40,685 nucleotides of DNA. Source: Phosphoribacter sp044220725 (GTDB lineage Bacteria; Actinomycetota; Actinomycetes; Actinomycetales; Dermatophilaceae). Position numbers and translations under genes: made by a program. The DNA is taken from contig JBGAQN010000009.1 of NCBI GenBank assembly GCA_044220725.1, forward strand, positions 1 to 40,685, read 5' to 3'. The notes beneath the pieces are model-generated. The model searched no databases. It saw only the letters and a program-made list of their open reading frames with translations, and had not been told where the DNA came from. Positions within the stretch are counted from its first letter, which is position 1, and each line of letters starts with the position of its first letter. Below are positions 8,069 to 17,013 of this stretch, piece by piece.

Positions 8069-11000
8069 GGCTCAAGGCCACCATCCGCCAACCTCAAGGC
8101 AGTCAGCTTGAGCGACATGTGCTGATAACGGCAGACGCAACCGCCACAGTCGGTGACGTCGCCCGCGCGCTTGTTTCCTCTGGCGAGGTCGGCGCGCTGA
8201 CTGGCGGAACCGACGTGACCTTTAGAATCTCGGAAGCGTCGAGGGGCCCGGGGGCACACCGTGTTTTGCCCACCAAAGTCACGTTGCTCGAGTCGGGTCT
8301 GCGCTCCGGGGCGGTCCTTGATCTCGTCGGCGCCCCACCTTCTTCGCAGCCGGTCGGTGGCGGAGCACCCCTTGCCGTGCTCCGCGTTGTCGACGGACCC
8401 AATGCCGGAAGCGAGTTCCCGCTCCCGGAGGGCGAGTCGTGGATAGGCAGACGGGCAGGCAGTGACGTCCGGCTTAACGATCCGATGGTGTCGGCTCAGC
8501 ACGCACGAATCCGGGTCAGCGACCGCGTGGAGATCATCGATAATCGCAGCGCCAACGGCGTCCTTGTGGGCGGGGTCCAGGTCAATCGGGTGGAACTGCG
8601 GGCCGGTGACCAGGCGACATTGGGATCGTCCGTCGTCGAGGTGTCGTTGTTGCGTGCGCCGACCGAGGTGTCGTCGACCTCAACCGACATTCTCTTCAAT
8701 CGTTCACCACTGGTCATCAGTCGTCCGGAACCAAGGAAGATCGAGCTGCCTGCCGTTCCGAACGACGCCCAGCGCCCGAATTTCCCCTGGCTGGCTATGG
8801 CGGCCCCCTTGGTGATGGGCGGCGTCATGTTCGTCATGACGGGAAACGCGTTGAGCCTCATCTTTGTCGCGCTGTCGCCCATCATCATGATCGGCAACTG
8901 GATCGACCAACGCTTTCGGGGCAAGCGTCAGCACAAGGCCGACGTGGCCGCCTTCGATGCCGGCCTGCGGACCGCCAATGAGGACCTGACAGCGGCCGCA
9001 GACGAGGACCGGCGCGCCCTCCAAGGGATGTTCCCCGACACACACGACTGCCTACGCTCCGCCAGTCAACTCGACTCGCTCTTGTGGTCTCGTCGTCCCG
9101 AGCATCCCGAGTTTCTTCATGTCCGATTGGGCACAGGGAACATCCCAGCTTTTACGACGATCGACCGACCGCGACCCGGTGGGGTCCCAGCGTTCTTCGA
9201 GGCTGCTCGGGCGTTGTCGGAGAAGTCCCTCGTGCTCGGGGCAGCGCCCGTCGCGGTGAATCTCAGGTCCGTCGGCGGAGTGGGCGTCTGCGGCCCACGG
9301 CCGGGCGTTGACGACGTCGCTCGGGCGATCGTCGTTCAGGCGACGGTGCTCCACTCTCCAGCCGAGGTCATCCTCGCCTGCCTGACCTCCACCGCAGGGC
9401 GCGCCCGGTGGTCCTGGTTGGATTGGATGCCGCACACGTCATCACCCCATTCCCCACTTCCCGGGCCACACCTGGCGAGCGACAGCGGCGTGGGTCGGGT
9501 GCTGCTAGCCAACCTCGAGGAACTGGTCGAACGTCGCCATCAGAGCCTGACTCGAGGGGCTGAGCGGGGACCGATCTCCGGGGATGAGCGCCTCGATCCG
9601 CCGGCCTTGCCGTCCGTTCTTGTCATCGCTGACAACCCGTCGGTCGAGCGATCCCGACTTGTCCGGATCGCCGAGCGTGGTCCCGACGTCGGCGTCTATG
9701 TGCTGTGGTTGGGTCAGCGGGTCTCGGACCTTCCGGCAACCTGCAGAGCGTTCGTTGATGTGCAGAGCGGTGACCTATCCAACGTAGGCCTCGTTCGCTT
9801 CGGACTTACCCTCGGCGGCGTTTCTACTGATCGGGTCCACACCGATGTCGCCGAGCAGTTCGCGCGACAACTCGCCCCTGTCGTCGACGCGGGCGCTCCG
9901 GTTGCGGACGAATCTGACTTGCCTCGGAGCATGTCCGTCGTGACCCTCCTCGGCCGCGACATGTCCGATGACCCGGACGCGGTGTTGGCGCACTGGCGGG
10001 AAAACCGCTCATTGGTCAATCGCTCCGGTCCGCCACAACCCTTGGAGGGCCCCAGCACACTCCGGGCGCTCGTTGGGCATGCCGGGTCGGAGGAGTTCAT
10101 TCTCGATCTTCGATCGCATGGCCCGCATGCGCTGGTGGGTGGCACGACTGGAGCTGGTAAGAGCGAGTTCCTGCAAGCCTGGGTGTTGGGAATGGCAAGT
10201 GCCTACAGCCCGGACCGGGTTACCTTTCTCTTTGTTGATTACAAGGGTGGCGCAGCCTTCGCCAAGTGCGTGGAATTGCCCCATTTTGTCGGTCTGGTCA
10301 CCGATCTCAATACTCACTTGGTTCGGCGAGCGTTACGCAGCCTTCGGGCGGAGCTCCGATACCGCGAGCATCTCCTCAACGACAAGGGCGCGAAAGACCT
10401 CCTCGAGTTGGAAAAGACCGGCGACCCGGACTGCCCACCGAGTCTCATCATCGTTGTCGACGAATTCGCTGCACTCGTCGGCGAGGTGCCCGAATTCGTC
10501 GATGGTGTCGTTGACGTCGCTCAGCGTGGACGCTCTCTGGGCCTGCATCTCATCCTCGCTACGCAACGTCCCGCCGGCGTGATCAAGGACAACCTCCGGG
10601 CCAACACCAACTTGCGCGTGGCGCTGCGCATGGCTGACGAGCATGACTCGTCCGACGTGCTGGGGACCCCTATGGCGGCACATTTTGACCCGTCCATCCC
10701 CGGCAGGGGAGCCGCAAAGACCGGTCCCGGACGGATTACCCAGTTCCAATCGGCATTTCCAGGCGCCCGGACCCCGCACGTCGCGTCAGCTCCTCCGATT
10801 ATGGTCAATGATCTCGATTTTGGTGTCGGACAGACCTGGAAGTTGAGCGAACGATCAAGCTCCTCCGATGGTGTTGACAAAGACATCAATCGCATCGTCG
10901 ATACGATCGCTCAGGCCGCGAGCCGCGGCAGGGTGCCTACTCCGCGCCGACCCTGGCTCGACCCCATTCAATCCAAGTACGACATCGCCACCGTGGGCCA

Positions 11001-12495
11001 GGGTGGCGACACGGCCCTCGTCCTCGGAGTCATGGACGACCCTGATCGTCAAGCACACGTCGTCCGACACTTCTACCCGGACCAGGACGGCAACCTTCTC
11101 TACGTCGGATCATCAGGGTCGGGCAAGTCAACTGCACTCCGCTCTCTCGCGATCGCCGCGTCGATCAGGCCGGAGCGAGGGCCGGTGCATGTCTACGCCC
11201 TTGATTTCGCCGGCGGCGGCCTGGCCGCCTTGGAGGCACTCCCCTCGGTCGGAGCCGTCATCAATGGCGATGACGAAGAGCGGGTCGGGCGGCTGCTACG
11301 GATGCTGACGGCCGAGGCGGAGAGGCGCGCCGAGCGATTCTCGGCGCTGCGGGCCTCCACCCTGACCGACTATCGCAAGCTCGCCAACCTTCCCCACGAG
11401 CCTCGCGTCCTGTTGTTGATCGATGGGTTCGGGACGTTCCGGGATGAATATGACTCGTCGACGACGCGAGCGCAGATCTACACGATGCTCGTGCGGCTGC
11501 TCGGTGAGGGACGAGCCTTGGGGATTCACGTTGCCATCACAGCGGATCGGCCGATGGCTGTGCCCAACTCGGTCTTGGCTGCTTTCCCTCGAAAGCTCTG
11601 CCTGCGTCAGGCCACCGACGACGCGTATCTGATGATGGGGGTTCCCAAGGACGTGCTCACACCGCAGAGCCCGCCCGGGCGATGCATGGAGGTTGGCAAT
11701 CCTCAGGAGCTCCAGCTCGCGATCCTCGGCGACGACATCCACGTTGCCAGCCAGGCCAAACGCATCGAGGAGCTAGGTGCCGCCCTTCGTCGGCTGGGTG
11801 CGACGCCACCACCGCCAGTCCGTTCACTGCCCAGCCTCGTTCCCGCCTCGAGTATGCCGTCAGAGGTCGGCGGGCTGCCCGTGCTTGGAGTCCGCGACAG
11901 TGACCTCGAACCGATGGGCTTCGATCCCCGCGGAATCGTTATCGTCTCCGGCTTGGCGCAATCCGGCCGCACGTCTGCGGTCCGGTGGCTCGCCGAGTCT
12001 GTCCTTCGCCGATATCCGCAAACGCCCCTCGTGCACCTCACTCCTCGCCGCTCCCCCCTAACCACTCTGGAGATCTGGCAGAACCGCGGTGTGGGCGCGG
12101 ACACCTCGGAGGAGCTCATCGGAGTCCTCAAGGACCTGGCGGCCAACCCAGCTCCAGATGACAGCCCACTCATGGCGATCTTCATCGAAGGCTTGCCTGA
12201 GTTCGTCGGCACCAAGGTGGAGTCCGCGCTCACTGAGATCGTCAAGCAATGCCGCCGCAACGGCCATCTCCTCGTGCTCGACGGGGAGACCTCGGCCTGG
12301 GGGAGCTCCTGGTCACTGCTCACCGAGGCGCGCAATGCCCGCACCGGCTTCCTCCTTCAACCGGACGCCGGGGACGGGGACAGCGTCTTGAGAACCAGCC
12401 TGCCGCGTTGCAAGCGCACCGACTTCCCTGTTGGGCGTGGTTATTGGATCACCGCCGGGCGATCCACCCGGGTCCAACTTCCACTCGTGGACTGA
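8065..12495 (+). CDS. Type VII secretion FtsK/SpoIIIE ATPase, EccC/EssC-like, with ubiquitin-like and FHA domains
   Basis: A 1476-residue membrane motor that would recognise and translocate WXG100-type substrates. Order: a ubiquitin-like segment (residues 1-88, inferred from pattern, ending ESGLRSGAVLDLVG); an FHA domain (about 103-195, with WIGRRAGSDVRL, SAQHARI and NRSANGVLV); two membrane helices (240-280); and three FtsK/SpoIIIE modules. Module 1 has Walker A GTTGAGKS (near 693) and Walker B VVDEF (near 798). Module 2 has GSSGSGKS (near 1015) and IDGF, without the catalytic Glu. Module 3 is degenerate: GLAQSGRTS (near 1296) has Arg for Lys. One active module followed by degenerate ones matches known EccC. 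N-terminal FHA is a feature of firmicute EssC. AAGGAGG precedes ATG 8065. Confidence 0.92.
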   Translation: MRLKATIRQPQGSQLERHVLITADATATVGDVARALVSSGEVGALTGGTDVTFRISEASRGPGAHRVLPTKVTLLESGLRSGAVLDLVGAPPSSQPVGGGAPLAVLRVVDGPNAGSEFPLPEGESWIGRRAGSDVRLNDPMVSAQHARIRVSDRVEIIDNRSANGVLVGGVQVNRVELRAGDQATLGSSVVEVSLLRAPTEVSSTSTDILFNRSPLVISRPEPRKIELPAVPNDAQRPNFPWLAMAAPLVMGGVMFVMTGNALSLIFVALSPIIMIGNWIDQRFRGKRQHKADVAAFDAGLRTANEDLTAAADEDRRALQGMFPDTHDCLRSASQLDSLLWSRRPEHPEFLHVRLGTGNIPAFTTIDRPRPGGVPAFFEAARALSEKSLVLGAAPVAVNLRSVGGVGVCGPRPGVDDVARAIVVQATVLHSPAEVILACLTSTAGRARWSWLDWMPHTSSPHSPLPGPHLASDSGVGRVLLANLEELVERRHQSLTRGAERGPISGDERLDPPALPSVLVIADNPSVERSRLVRIAERGPDVGVYVLWLGQRVSDLPATCRAFVDVQSGDLSNVGLVRFGLTLGGVSTDRVHTDVAEQFARQLAPVVDAGAPVADESDLPRSMSVVTLLGRDMSDDPDAVLAHWRENRSLVNRSGPPQPLEGPSTLRALVGHAGSEEFILDLRSHGPHALVGGTTGAGKSEFLQAWVLGMASAYSPDRVTFLFVDYKGGAAFAKCVELPHFVGLVTDLNTHLVRRALRSLRAELRYREHLLNDKGAKDLLELEKTGDPDCPPSLIIVVDEFAALVGEVPEFVDGVVDVAQRGRSLGLHLILATQRPAGVIKDNLRANTNLRVALRMADEHDSSDVLGTPMAAHFDPSIPGRGAAKTGPGRITQFQSAFPGARTPHVASAPPIMVNDLDFGVGQTWKLSERSSSSDGVDKDINRIVDTIAQAASRGRVPTPRRPWLDPIQSKYDIATVGQGGDTALVLGVMDDPDRQAHVVRHFYPDQDGNLLYVGSSGSGKSTALRSLAIAASIRPERGPVHVYALDFAGGGLAALEALPSVGAVINGDDEERVGRLLRMLTAEAERRAERFSALRASTLTDYRKLANLPHEPRVLLLIDGFGTFRDEYDSSTTRAQIYTMLVRLLGEGRALGIHVAITADRPMAVPNSVLAAFPRKLCLRQATDDAYLMMGVPKDVLTPQSPPGRCMEVGNPQELQLAILGDDIHVASQAKRIEELGAALRRLGATPPPPVRSLPSLVPASSMPSEVGGLPVLGVRDSDLEPMGFDPRGIVIVSGLAQSGRTSAVRWLAESVLRRYPQTPLVHLTPRRSPLTTLEIWQNRGVGADTSEELIGVLKDLAANPAPDDSPLMAIFIEGLPEFVGTKVESALTEIVKQCRRNGHLLVLDGETSAWGSSWSLLTEARNARTGFLLQPDAGDGDSVLRTSLPRCKRTDFPVGRGYWITAGRSTRVQLPLVD

Positions 12496-12504
12496 GGAGC
12501 ACAC

Positions 12505-14118
12505 ATGTCGTCATCGGCAGCACAACTGAAGGTTGATCTCGCGACTTTGCAGCGCGCCGAGCAGGTGCTCGAAGGCGCGACATCCTCCTTGCTCGCGACC
12601 CAACAGGACCGCGGCAGTCTGCAGGCGTGCGTCGGGGACGCCCCGCGACTGAGGGACGCGCTCGGCGGACTATCGGGCAACTGGGCCATCCACCGAGAGC
12701 GCCTGCTCAAGGAGATCGGTGAGCTCAAGGCCAACATCTCGACCTACCGAGCAAAGATCGCCGCGGCCGACGATACGGGCGCCCAGTCCGTCCAACCGAC
12801 TGGGGGCTCCACGCCAACTCAACCGTCGGCATCAGCTCCGTCCCCGGGATCGCCGCCACCCGCGAACGGCGGGGCCGGCCCTGGCCCGGGTCCGAACCAT
12901 GCTCCGGCGCCGTCGGCACCTGCGCCCACCCCGGCCGCTCCGCCGGGACCTCCGGAAGGTTCGGGGGCTCCGGCGCACCCCACCCCAGTCCCCGAACCCG
13001 CCCCCGATCCCACACCGGCCCGACCTGACCCCAAGGAAGAAGGGGCTGTCGAAGCGGATATCCGTCGAATGATCGACGAAGGCGAAGCGAAGGTCAGGGA
13101 ACTCCTGGATCGCTTCAGTGCCGAGGCCGCACTCCTGATCCAGCGGGGACTTCCCCTCACTCTGCTGGGTCCGGCGGCGATTGCTCTCCTCACTCTCTAC
13201 AATCGACTGCCAACGCCCACGATCGACGCGCGGCTCGTCGGTCCAGGGACGGGCTCGCCGCCACCGACGACAGGTCCCGACATCGACGAGATCATTAAGC
13301 GTCTTAGGCCAGGCGTGGTTACTCCAGACGGTTTAATATTTCCGATGCCGGGGGAAAGTGAAGGGCCTGGAGAAGGCAAGTCACCGGTAGACCCGCCCGG
13401 AGAATCCATTGATCCAGCAGTCACCCGGGACCCCGGGGCACCCGATGGCGTTGGTCCAGACCACGATGCGCCCAAAGGGCCGTCGCCTGCGCCCGAGGGA
13501 ATCGAAGTTGGCGCACCGCCACCGCCGCCGTCAAGTGCCGAAGCCGTCGGTGCGGGGGCTGCGGGCGCTGGCGCCGCGATAGCCGCAGCGGCAGGCGGAG
13601 GCGCAGCGGCAGGCGGAGGCGCAGCGGCGGACTCCGCTCTTCCGTCCCGCCAAACGGCTCCGATCCCCGCGGCTCCGATGCCCGTCACCACCGAGAGTGG
13701 GGCAACTCCTGAGGGTCGGGCGGTCCGAGCCGACGCTGGCCAAGCCATCGCCGGAGCGACGACCACGCCCGCAGGCACCAATACGGCAGCTCCCGTGGAT
13801 GCTCGATCGGCCCTGGGAGCTACGGCTCCGCGCGTGCCGACCTCGTCGGCCCAGGTTATGCAGTCGGCAGTCGGCTCACTCTCGGCGCTGAGTCAGGTCG
13901 GCCACGGCAGCGCCACCCCGGCGTCCGGCACTCCCTCCGCGCCGCAGGCCGCCCCACCCGCTGGATCGGCTAGTGCGGGTTCGACCGGCGCCAGCGCGGC
14001 GTCCGGCTCGACCGGCACGTCCGCGACCTCGGCCCAGGCCCGGTTGTCGGCCCTTAAAGACCGAGGGGTCAGCGAACCCTCCAAACTCGACAGTGACGAA
14101 GGAGAGAAGTCAAAATGA
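12505..14118 (+). CDS. Pro/Ala/Gly-rich type VII-associated protein with helical N-terminus
   Basis: A 537-residue protein that I do not recognise as a named family. Residues 1-88 look like a helical hairpin of WXG100 type, with W60 in GLSGNWAIHR at the turn but no WxG. A Pro/Ala-rich linker runs to about 180, followed by a charged helix (about 180-215), a hydrophobic stretch (LPLTLLGPAAIALLTLY), a second Pro-rich linker and an Ala/Gly-rich region with 18-bp repeats near 13590-13625. The C-terminus is charged. It starts 9 bp after the ATPase stop and its end overlaps the next gene by 4 bp (ATGA). The layout resembles EspI/EspB-like secreted proteins, so substrate or chaperone is inferred. Confidence 0.75.
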   Translation: MSSSAAQLKVDLATLQRAEQVLEGATSSLLATQQDRGSLQACVGDAPRLRDALGGLSGNWAIHRERLLKEIGELKANISTYRAKIAAADDTGAQSVQPTGGSTPTQPSASAPSPGSPPPANGGAGPGPGPNHAPAPSAPAPTPAAPPGPPEGSGAPAHPTPVPEPAPDPTPARPDPKEEGAVEADIRRMIDEGEAKVRELLDRFSAEAALLIQRGLPLTLLGPAAIALLTLYNRLPTPTIDARLVGPGTGSPPPTTGPDIDEIIKRLRPGVVTPDGLIFPMPGESEGPGEGKSPVDPPGESIDPAVTRDPGAPDGVGPDHDAPKGPSPAPEGIEVGAPPPPPSSAEAVGAGAAGAGAAIAAAAGGGAAAGGGAAADSALPSRQTAPIPAAPMPVTTESGATPEGRAVRADAGQAIAGATTTPAGTNTAAPVDARSALGATAPRVPTSSAQVMQSAVGSLSALSQVGHGSATPASGTPSAPQAAPPAGSASAGSTGASAASGSTGTSATSAQARLSALKDRGVSEPSKLDSDEGEKSK

Positions 14119-15407
14119 GCCGGGTTCCCCCAGATTTCTCTGTCCTGGGCTATCATCACGACCCAGTCAGTGGCGATTGTGACGAAATTGGAGCGCAAGC
14201 GACCTACTTGAGAACGGTCAGCCAACGAGTGCGAGACGCCCACGAGGGCCTGGACCAGGCGCTCCGTAGCGATCACATCAGCAAACAACTGGATTCGATC
14301 CTTGCGAATGTAACGGCAGTTTCAGGAAAACTCCAGCTCGTCCAATCCCGATACCTTGGGGCGGCAGCCGCTTTGGACGCCTACCGCGAGGCGCTCATCC
14401 CCATCCAACGAGAGGCAGATGCGCTCGCCGCGAACGCCGCCGATCAACATAACTACGACTCTCGACAATACGACCGGTCCGCGGGTCTGAGTCGACAGAT
14501 GACCAACACGACTGACCCGACGGCATACAACAATCTCAAGGTTGAGTTCGACGAAGTCGAGCGGCAGCGCGCCACCGCACGTGCCAACATCGACGACGCG
14601 AAAGAAGAACTCCGACAATTGATCACTGCGCGCAATAGCCAGGCTGAAACCGCAGCCGTCCGCGTCAGCACCGCCGCGGATGGAAGTGGGCTCAACGATA
14701 CTCTTATCGATCACATCACGAATGCCATCGACAAGATCGTGCAATACGTGAAGGATCACTCCGAGATCTTCAAGAAGATCGGCGACGTGCTCGGTTGGAT
14801 CAGCCTGGGTCTGACCGTCTTGAGCATTTTCTGCCCGCCGCTGGCCATCTTTGCAGCCATCCTCGGCGGTATTTCTGGAGCTTTCTCGCTCGTTGGCGGT
14901 CTAGGTAAGGTCCTCAAAGACGGCGATTGGGGATCATTCGCCCTCACTGCAGCCTCGTCCGTTCTCTCAATCTTCGGCGCCGGAAAGGCGATCAAGGCCG
15001 TCGGCAAGATCATGACCGCAGGGAAACTGACTCTACCCAAGGCCATCGCCGCCTATGGCAAAGCCCAAGGGCGATTGGTGAACCAACTCGGACATGGTAC
15101 TGCCCGGATGAAGGCCTTCTTCCGTCAAACAGTCGGACACAAGACCCCGCTGCTCAAGCGCGCCGTCGCGGCCGTCCGCACCGTCACGGAGTTCCTTGGC
15201 ACGCGAAGAGTCGGCCACATCATCAGCGACGGCAAACTCCTGACACGGGTAGGAATGTCGCAGCATGGGGCGGAGCAAACTGCCCGGGTGATCGACCTCA
15301 CCGCCCGTAAGGTCGTTCCGATCGTTGGCAAATCTATTGTTACTTCGGTCATACCTTCGAGCCCGGCGCATCGCACCGAGCGCACCTATATGCAGGTGGC
15401 GGCATGA
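14115..15407 (+). CDS. Putative type VII-secreted protein with hydrophobic core (possible effector)
   Basis: 430 residues. The N-terminus (FSVLGYHHDPVSGDCDEIG and following helices) resembles the targeting domain at the front of actinobacterial type VII toxins. A coiled-coil region (about 95-195, many QR/EE) precedes a strongly hydrophobic segment (about 228-300) with GWISLGLTVLSIFCPPLAIF and the repeated Gly/Ala helix before GDWGSFALTAASSVLSIFGAGKAIK, a pattern often seen in such proteins. The last 130 residues are basic and match no toxin fold I know. Start and stop overlap both neighbours by 4 bp, so the operon is translationally coupled. Effector or membrane-inserting toxin is an inference. 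Confidence 0.75.
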   Translation: MSRVPPDFSVLGYHHDPVSGDCDEIGAQATYLRTVSQRVRDAHEGLDQALRSDHISKQLDSILANVTAVSGKLQLVQSRYLGAAAALDAYREALIPIQREADALAANAADQHNYDSRQYDRSAGLSRQMTNTTDPTAYNNLKVEFDEVERQRATARANIDDAKEELRQLITARNSQAETAAVRVSTAADGSGLNDTLIDHITNAIDKIVQYVKDHSEIFKKIGDVLGWISLGLTVLSIFCPPLAIFAAILGGISGAFSLVGGLGKVLKDGDWGSFALTAASSVLSIFGAGKAIKAVGKIMTAGKLTLPKAIAAYGKAQGRLVNQLGHGTARMKAFFRQTVGHKTPLLKRAVAAVRTVTEFLGTRRVGHIISDGKLLTRVGMSQHGAEQTARVIDLTARKVVPIVGKSIVTSVIPSSPAHRTERTYMQVAA

Positions 15408-16045
15408 AGGCTTTCGACATTACCGTCCCACCCGGCTTCGTGCGATTTGATCTGCCACTAGCCGACGAGGTCGGACTGCGTCGATTCGTCGCTGCGGCCG
15501 CGGCCGTCGCACCTTCGCGCAGCATGGCCTCGATAGCCGGCAAGATGCACTCCGGCGTCCTGTCGCTCTTCGACCACCTCGCGGCGAACGGCTGCTTCTT
15601 GGTCTTCATGGCGTCTCCGGACAGCATGCTTGCTCCGGCGCAGCCCATGGTGAGTTTTCGGCACATGGAAATTGAGGTCGTGGATGATCCACTAGCCGCG
15701 CTGCTCGCTGTGGCGGCCAAGGACCCCACGAGCGAACTCCTGGACATCGAACCGGCTGTCTGCGTGCGCAGCTCCCGGTGCGAGGACGTTGACCTCAAGG
15801 AAGCCCTCCCGCGGATGCGCGATGAGTTCGACGTCGTTGACGCGGATGGCCGATCGGAAGGTCTCGCGATACAGCGTGTGCAATGTGCCTACACCTTGGG
15901 CGTCCCCGGCGACCGCGACAGCTGGTACCAGGTCGTCTGCGTCGCCACCCTCGCGTCCCTGGGAGACACCCGGCCCGAGCCGAACGAAGTCATCGAGATG
16001 TTCGACTCCATACTTTCGACGTTTAGGTGGCGCGACGATGCTTGA
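15404..16045 (+). CDS. Uncharacterised protein, possibly Mog1/PsbP-like fold, in type VII operon
   Basis: 213 residues, no signal peptide and no membrane helix, so cytosolic. It opens with FDITVPPGFVRFDL and ends with a helix and strand (VIEMFDSILSTFRW). That ending and the alternating strands (YTLGVPGDRDSWYQVVCVATL) recall the Mog1/PsbP-like fold of LpqN-type proteins; this is a pattern-level guess. It overlaps the previous gene by 4 bp and the next by 8 bp. By position it could be a chaperone, or an immunity partner, for the hydrophobic protein encoded just upstream. Confidence 0.7.
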   Translation: MKAFDITVPPGFVRFDLPLADEVGLRRFVAAAAAVAPSRSMASIAGKMHSGVLSLFDHLAANGCFLVFMASPDSMLAPAQPMVSFRHMEIEVVDDPLAALLAVAAKDPTSELLDIEPAVCVRSSRCEDVDLKEALPRMRDEFDVVDADGRSEGLAIQRVQCAYTLGVPGDRDSWYQVVCVATLASLGDTRPEPNEVIEMFDSILSTFRWRDDA

Positions 16046-16658
16046 GTTGGACCTCGCGACGATTTCTCGGACGACTCCAGACGACGACGTTCCTCGGTGG
16101 TTGGTCATCCCCGCCCTCGAAGACGCCGCCGCGGTTCAGGTGTGGGCCACGACGCTGACAGACAGCCTTGCCCCCGATTTCTCACCCGATGGGGACCACC
16201 GAGAGCATCTCCAGGAGATTTTCTCGGCGGCTGCCCTCCGGCCCCGCGTCGATCCCTTCGATCAGCGTCTCTTCTACCTGCCCTTCGGTGCGAGTTCCGG
16301 CCTCACTGTCGATCTTGTTGTCTTGCCGGTTGGGCCGGGTCAGCAGGACCGCGTCGCTGCGCACGCTCTCCTGTTGGGCTCTCTCGCCTCTGCGGCTGAG
16401 CCCGTCTTGGATGCAGAGGACCAGCCAGTCGGCCTGCGCCACTTTCATGTCATTGCGGATGAGCCTCAAGCGACCAGCGATGACGCGAAGTCAGCCTGCG
16501 CCCCCCTCACCGGGGTGTTCTGGTGTGTCACACGGCGCTTGGTCGGAGGCGTTTCCGCTGACGTCGTCGCCACTGCCCACTCGATCGACATAGAGCTCGC
16601 CGCCCTGGGCCTCTTCGCCTATTCCGAACTCGTTCTTGGCGACGAGTTGTTCGAATAA
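16038..16658 (+). CDS. Uncharacterised protein in type VII operon
   Basis: 206 residues, cytosolic by composition (no signal or membrane helix). ATG 16038 is chosen because it overlaps the stop of the previous gene by 8 bp; the frame stays open further upstream, but that part is only a shadow of the preceding gene. Recognisable stretches include RWLVIPALEDAAAVQVW, LFYLPFGASSGLTVDLVVLPV and an acidic end (LVLGDELFE). I do not know the family. It is similar in length to the upstream protein and tightly linked to it, so the two may act as a pair. Confidence 0.68.
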   Translation: MLELDLATISRTTPDDDVPRWLVIPALEDAAAVQVWATTLTDSLAPDFSPDGDHREHLQEIFSAAALRPRVDPFDQRLFYLPFGASSGLTVDLVVLPVGPGQQDRVAAHALLLGSLASAAEPVLDAEDQPVGLRHFHVIADEPQATSDDAKSACAPLTGVFWCVTRRLVGGVSADVVATAHSIDIELAALGLFAYSELVLGDELFE

Positions 16659-16724
16659 CCCACAATCCCCGGGCGAAGCGAGCCCGGACACATCGCAGGA
16701 CCCAACGTTAAGGAGTGCACGTTC

Positions 16725-17003
16725 ATGGCCGACATCCAAATCAACTTTGCCGAGGCCGCCGAGAAGGCTCGTCGACTTGCCGAGAAGGACGAGTTCATCC
16801 GTTCCGAATTGGTTACCCTCAAGAGCGACATCGACAACTTCTTGCAGACCGATTTCAAGACGCAGAAGTCGTCCGTGGCCTTCGGTGAGCGGTTCGAACA
16901 GTTCAAGACGCAGGCAGATCAGATGATCTCTACCTTGTCGGAGATGGGCCAACAGCTCAATGCCATCATGAACGGCTTCCAGCAGGCCGACTCCAGCTAC
17001 TGA
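16725..17003 (+). CDS. WXG100-like protein lacking the WXG motif
   Basis: A 92-residue, almost entirely helical protein (MADIQINFAEAAEKARRLAEKD... to ...NGFQQADSSY). Length, helix-turn-helix layout and position after an EccC-type ATPase fit the WXG100 (EsxA/EsxB) family. Where WxG is expected, in the turn near residues 43-54, the sequence is TDFKTQKSSVAFGERF, so Trp is replaced by Phe and the Gly is absent. The C-terminus lacks a clear YxxxD/E export signal. AAGGAG sits upstream of ATG 16725. It is the last gene of the operon, followed by a strong hairpin. Confidence 0.78.
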   Translation: MADIQINFAEAAEKARRLAEKDEFIRSELVTLKSDIDNFLQTDFKTQKSSVAFGERFEQFKTQADQMISTLSEMGQQLNAIMNGFQQADSSY

Positions 17004-17013
17004 CAAGGGGTCG

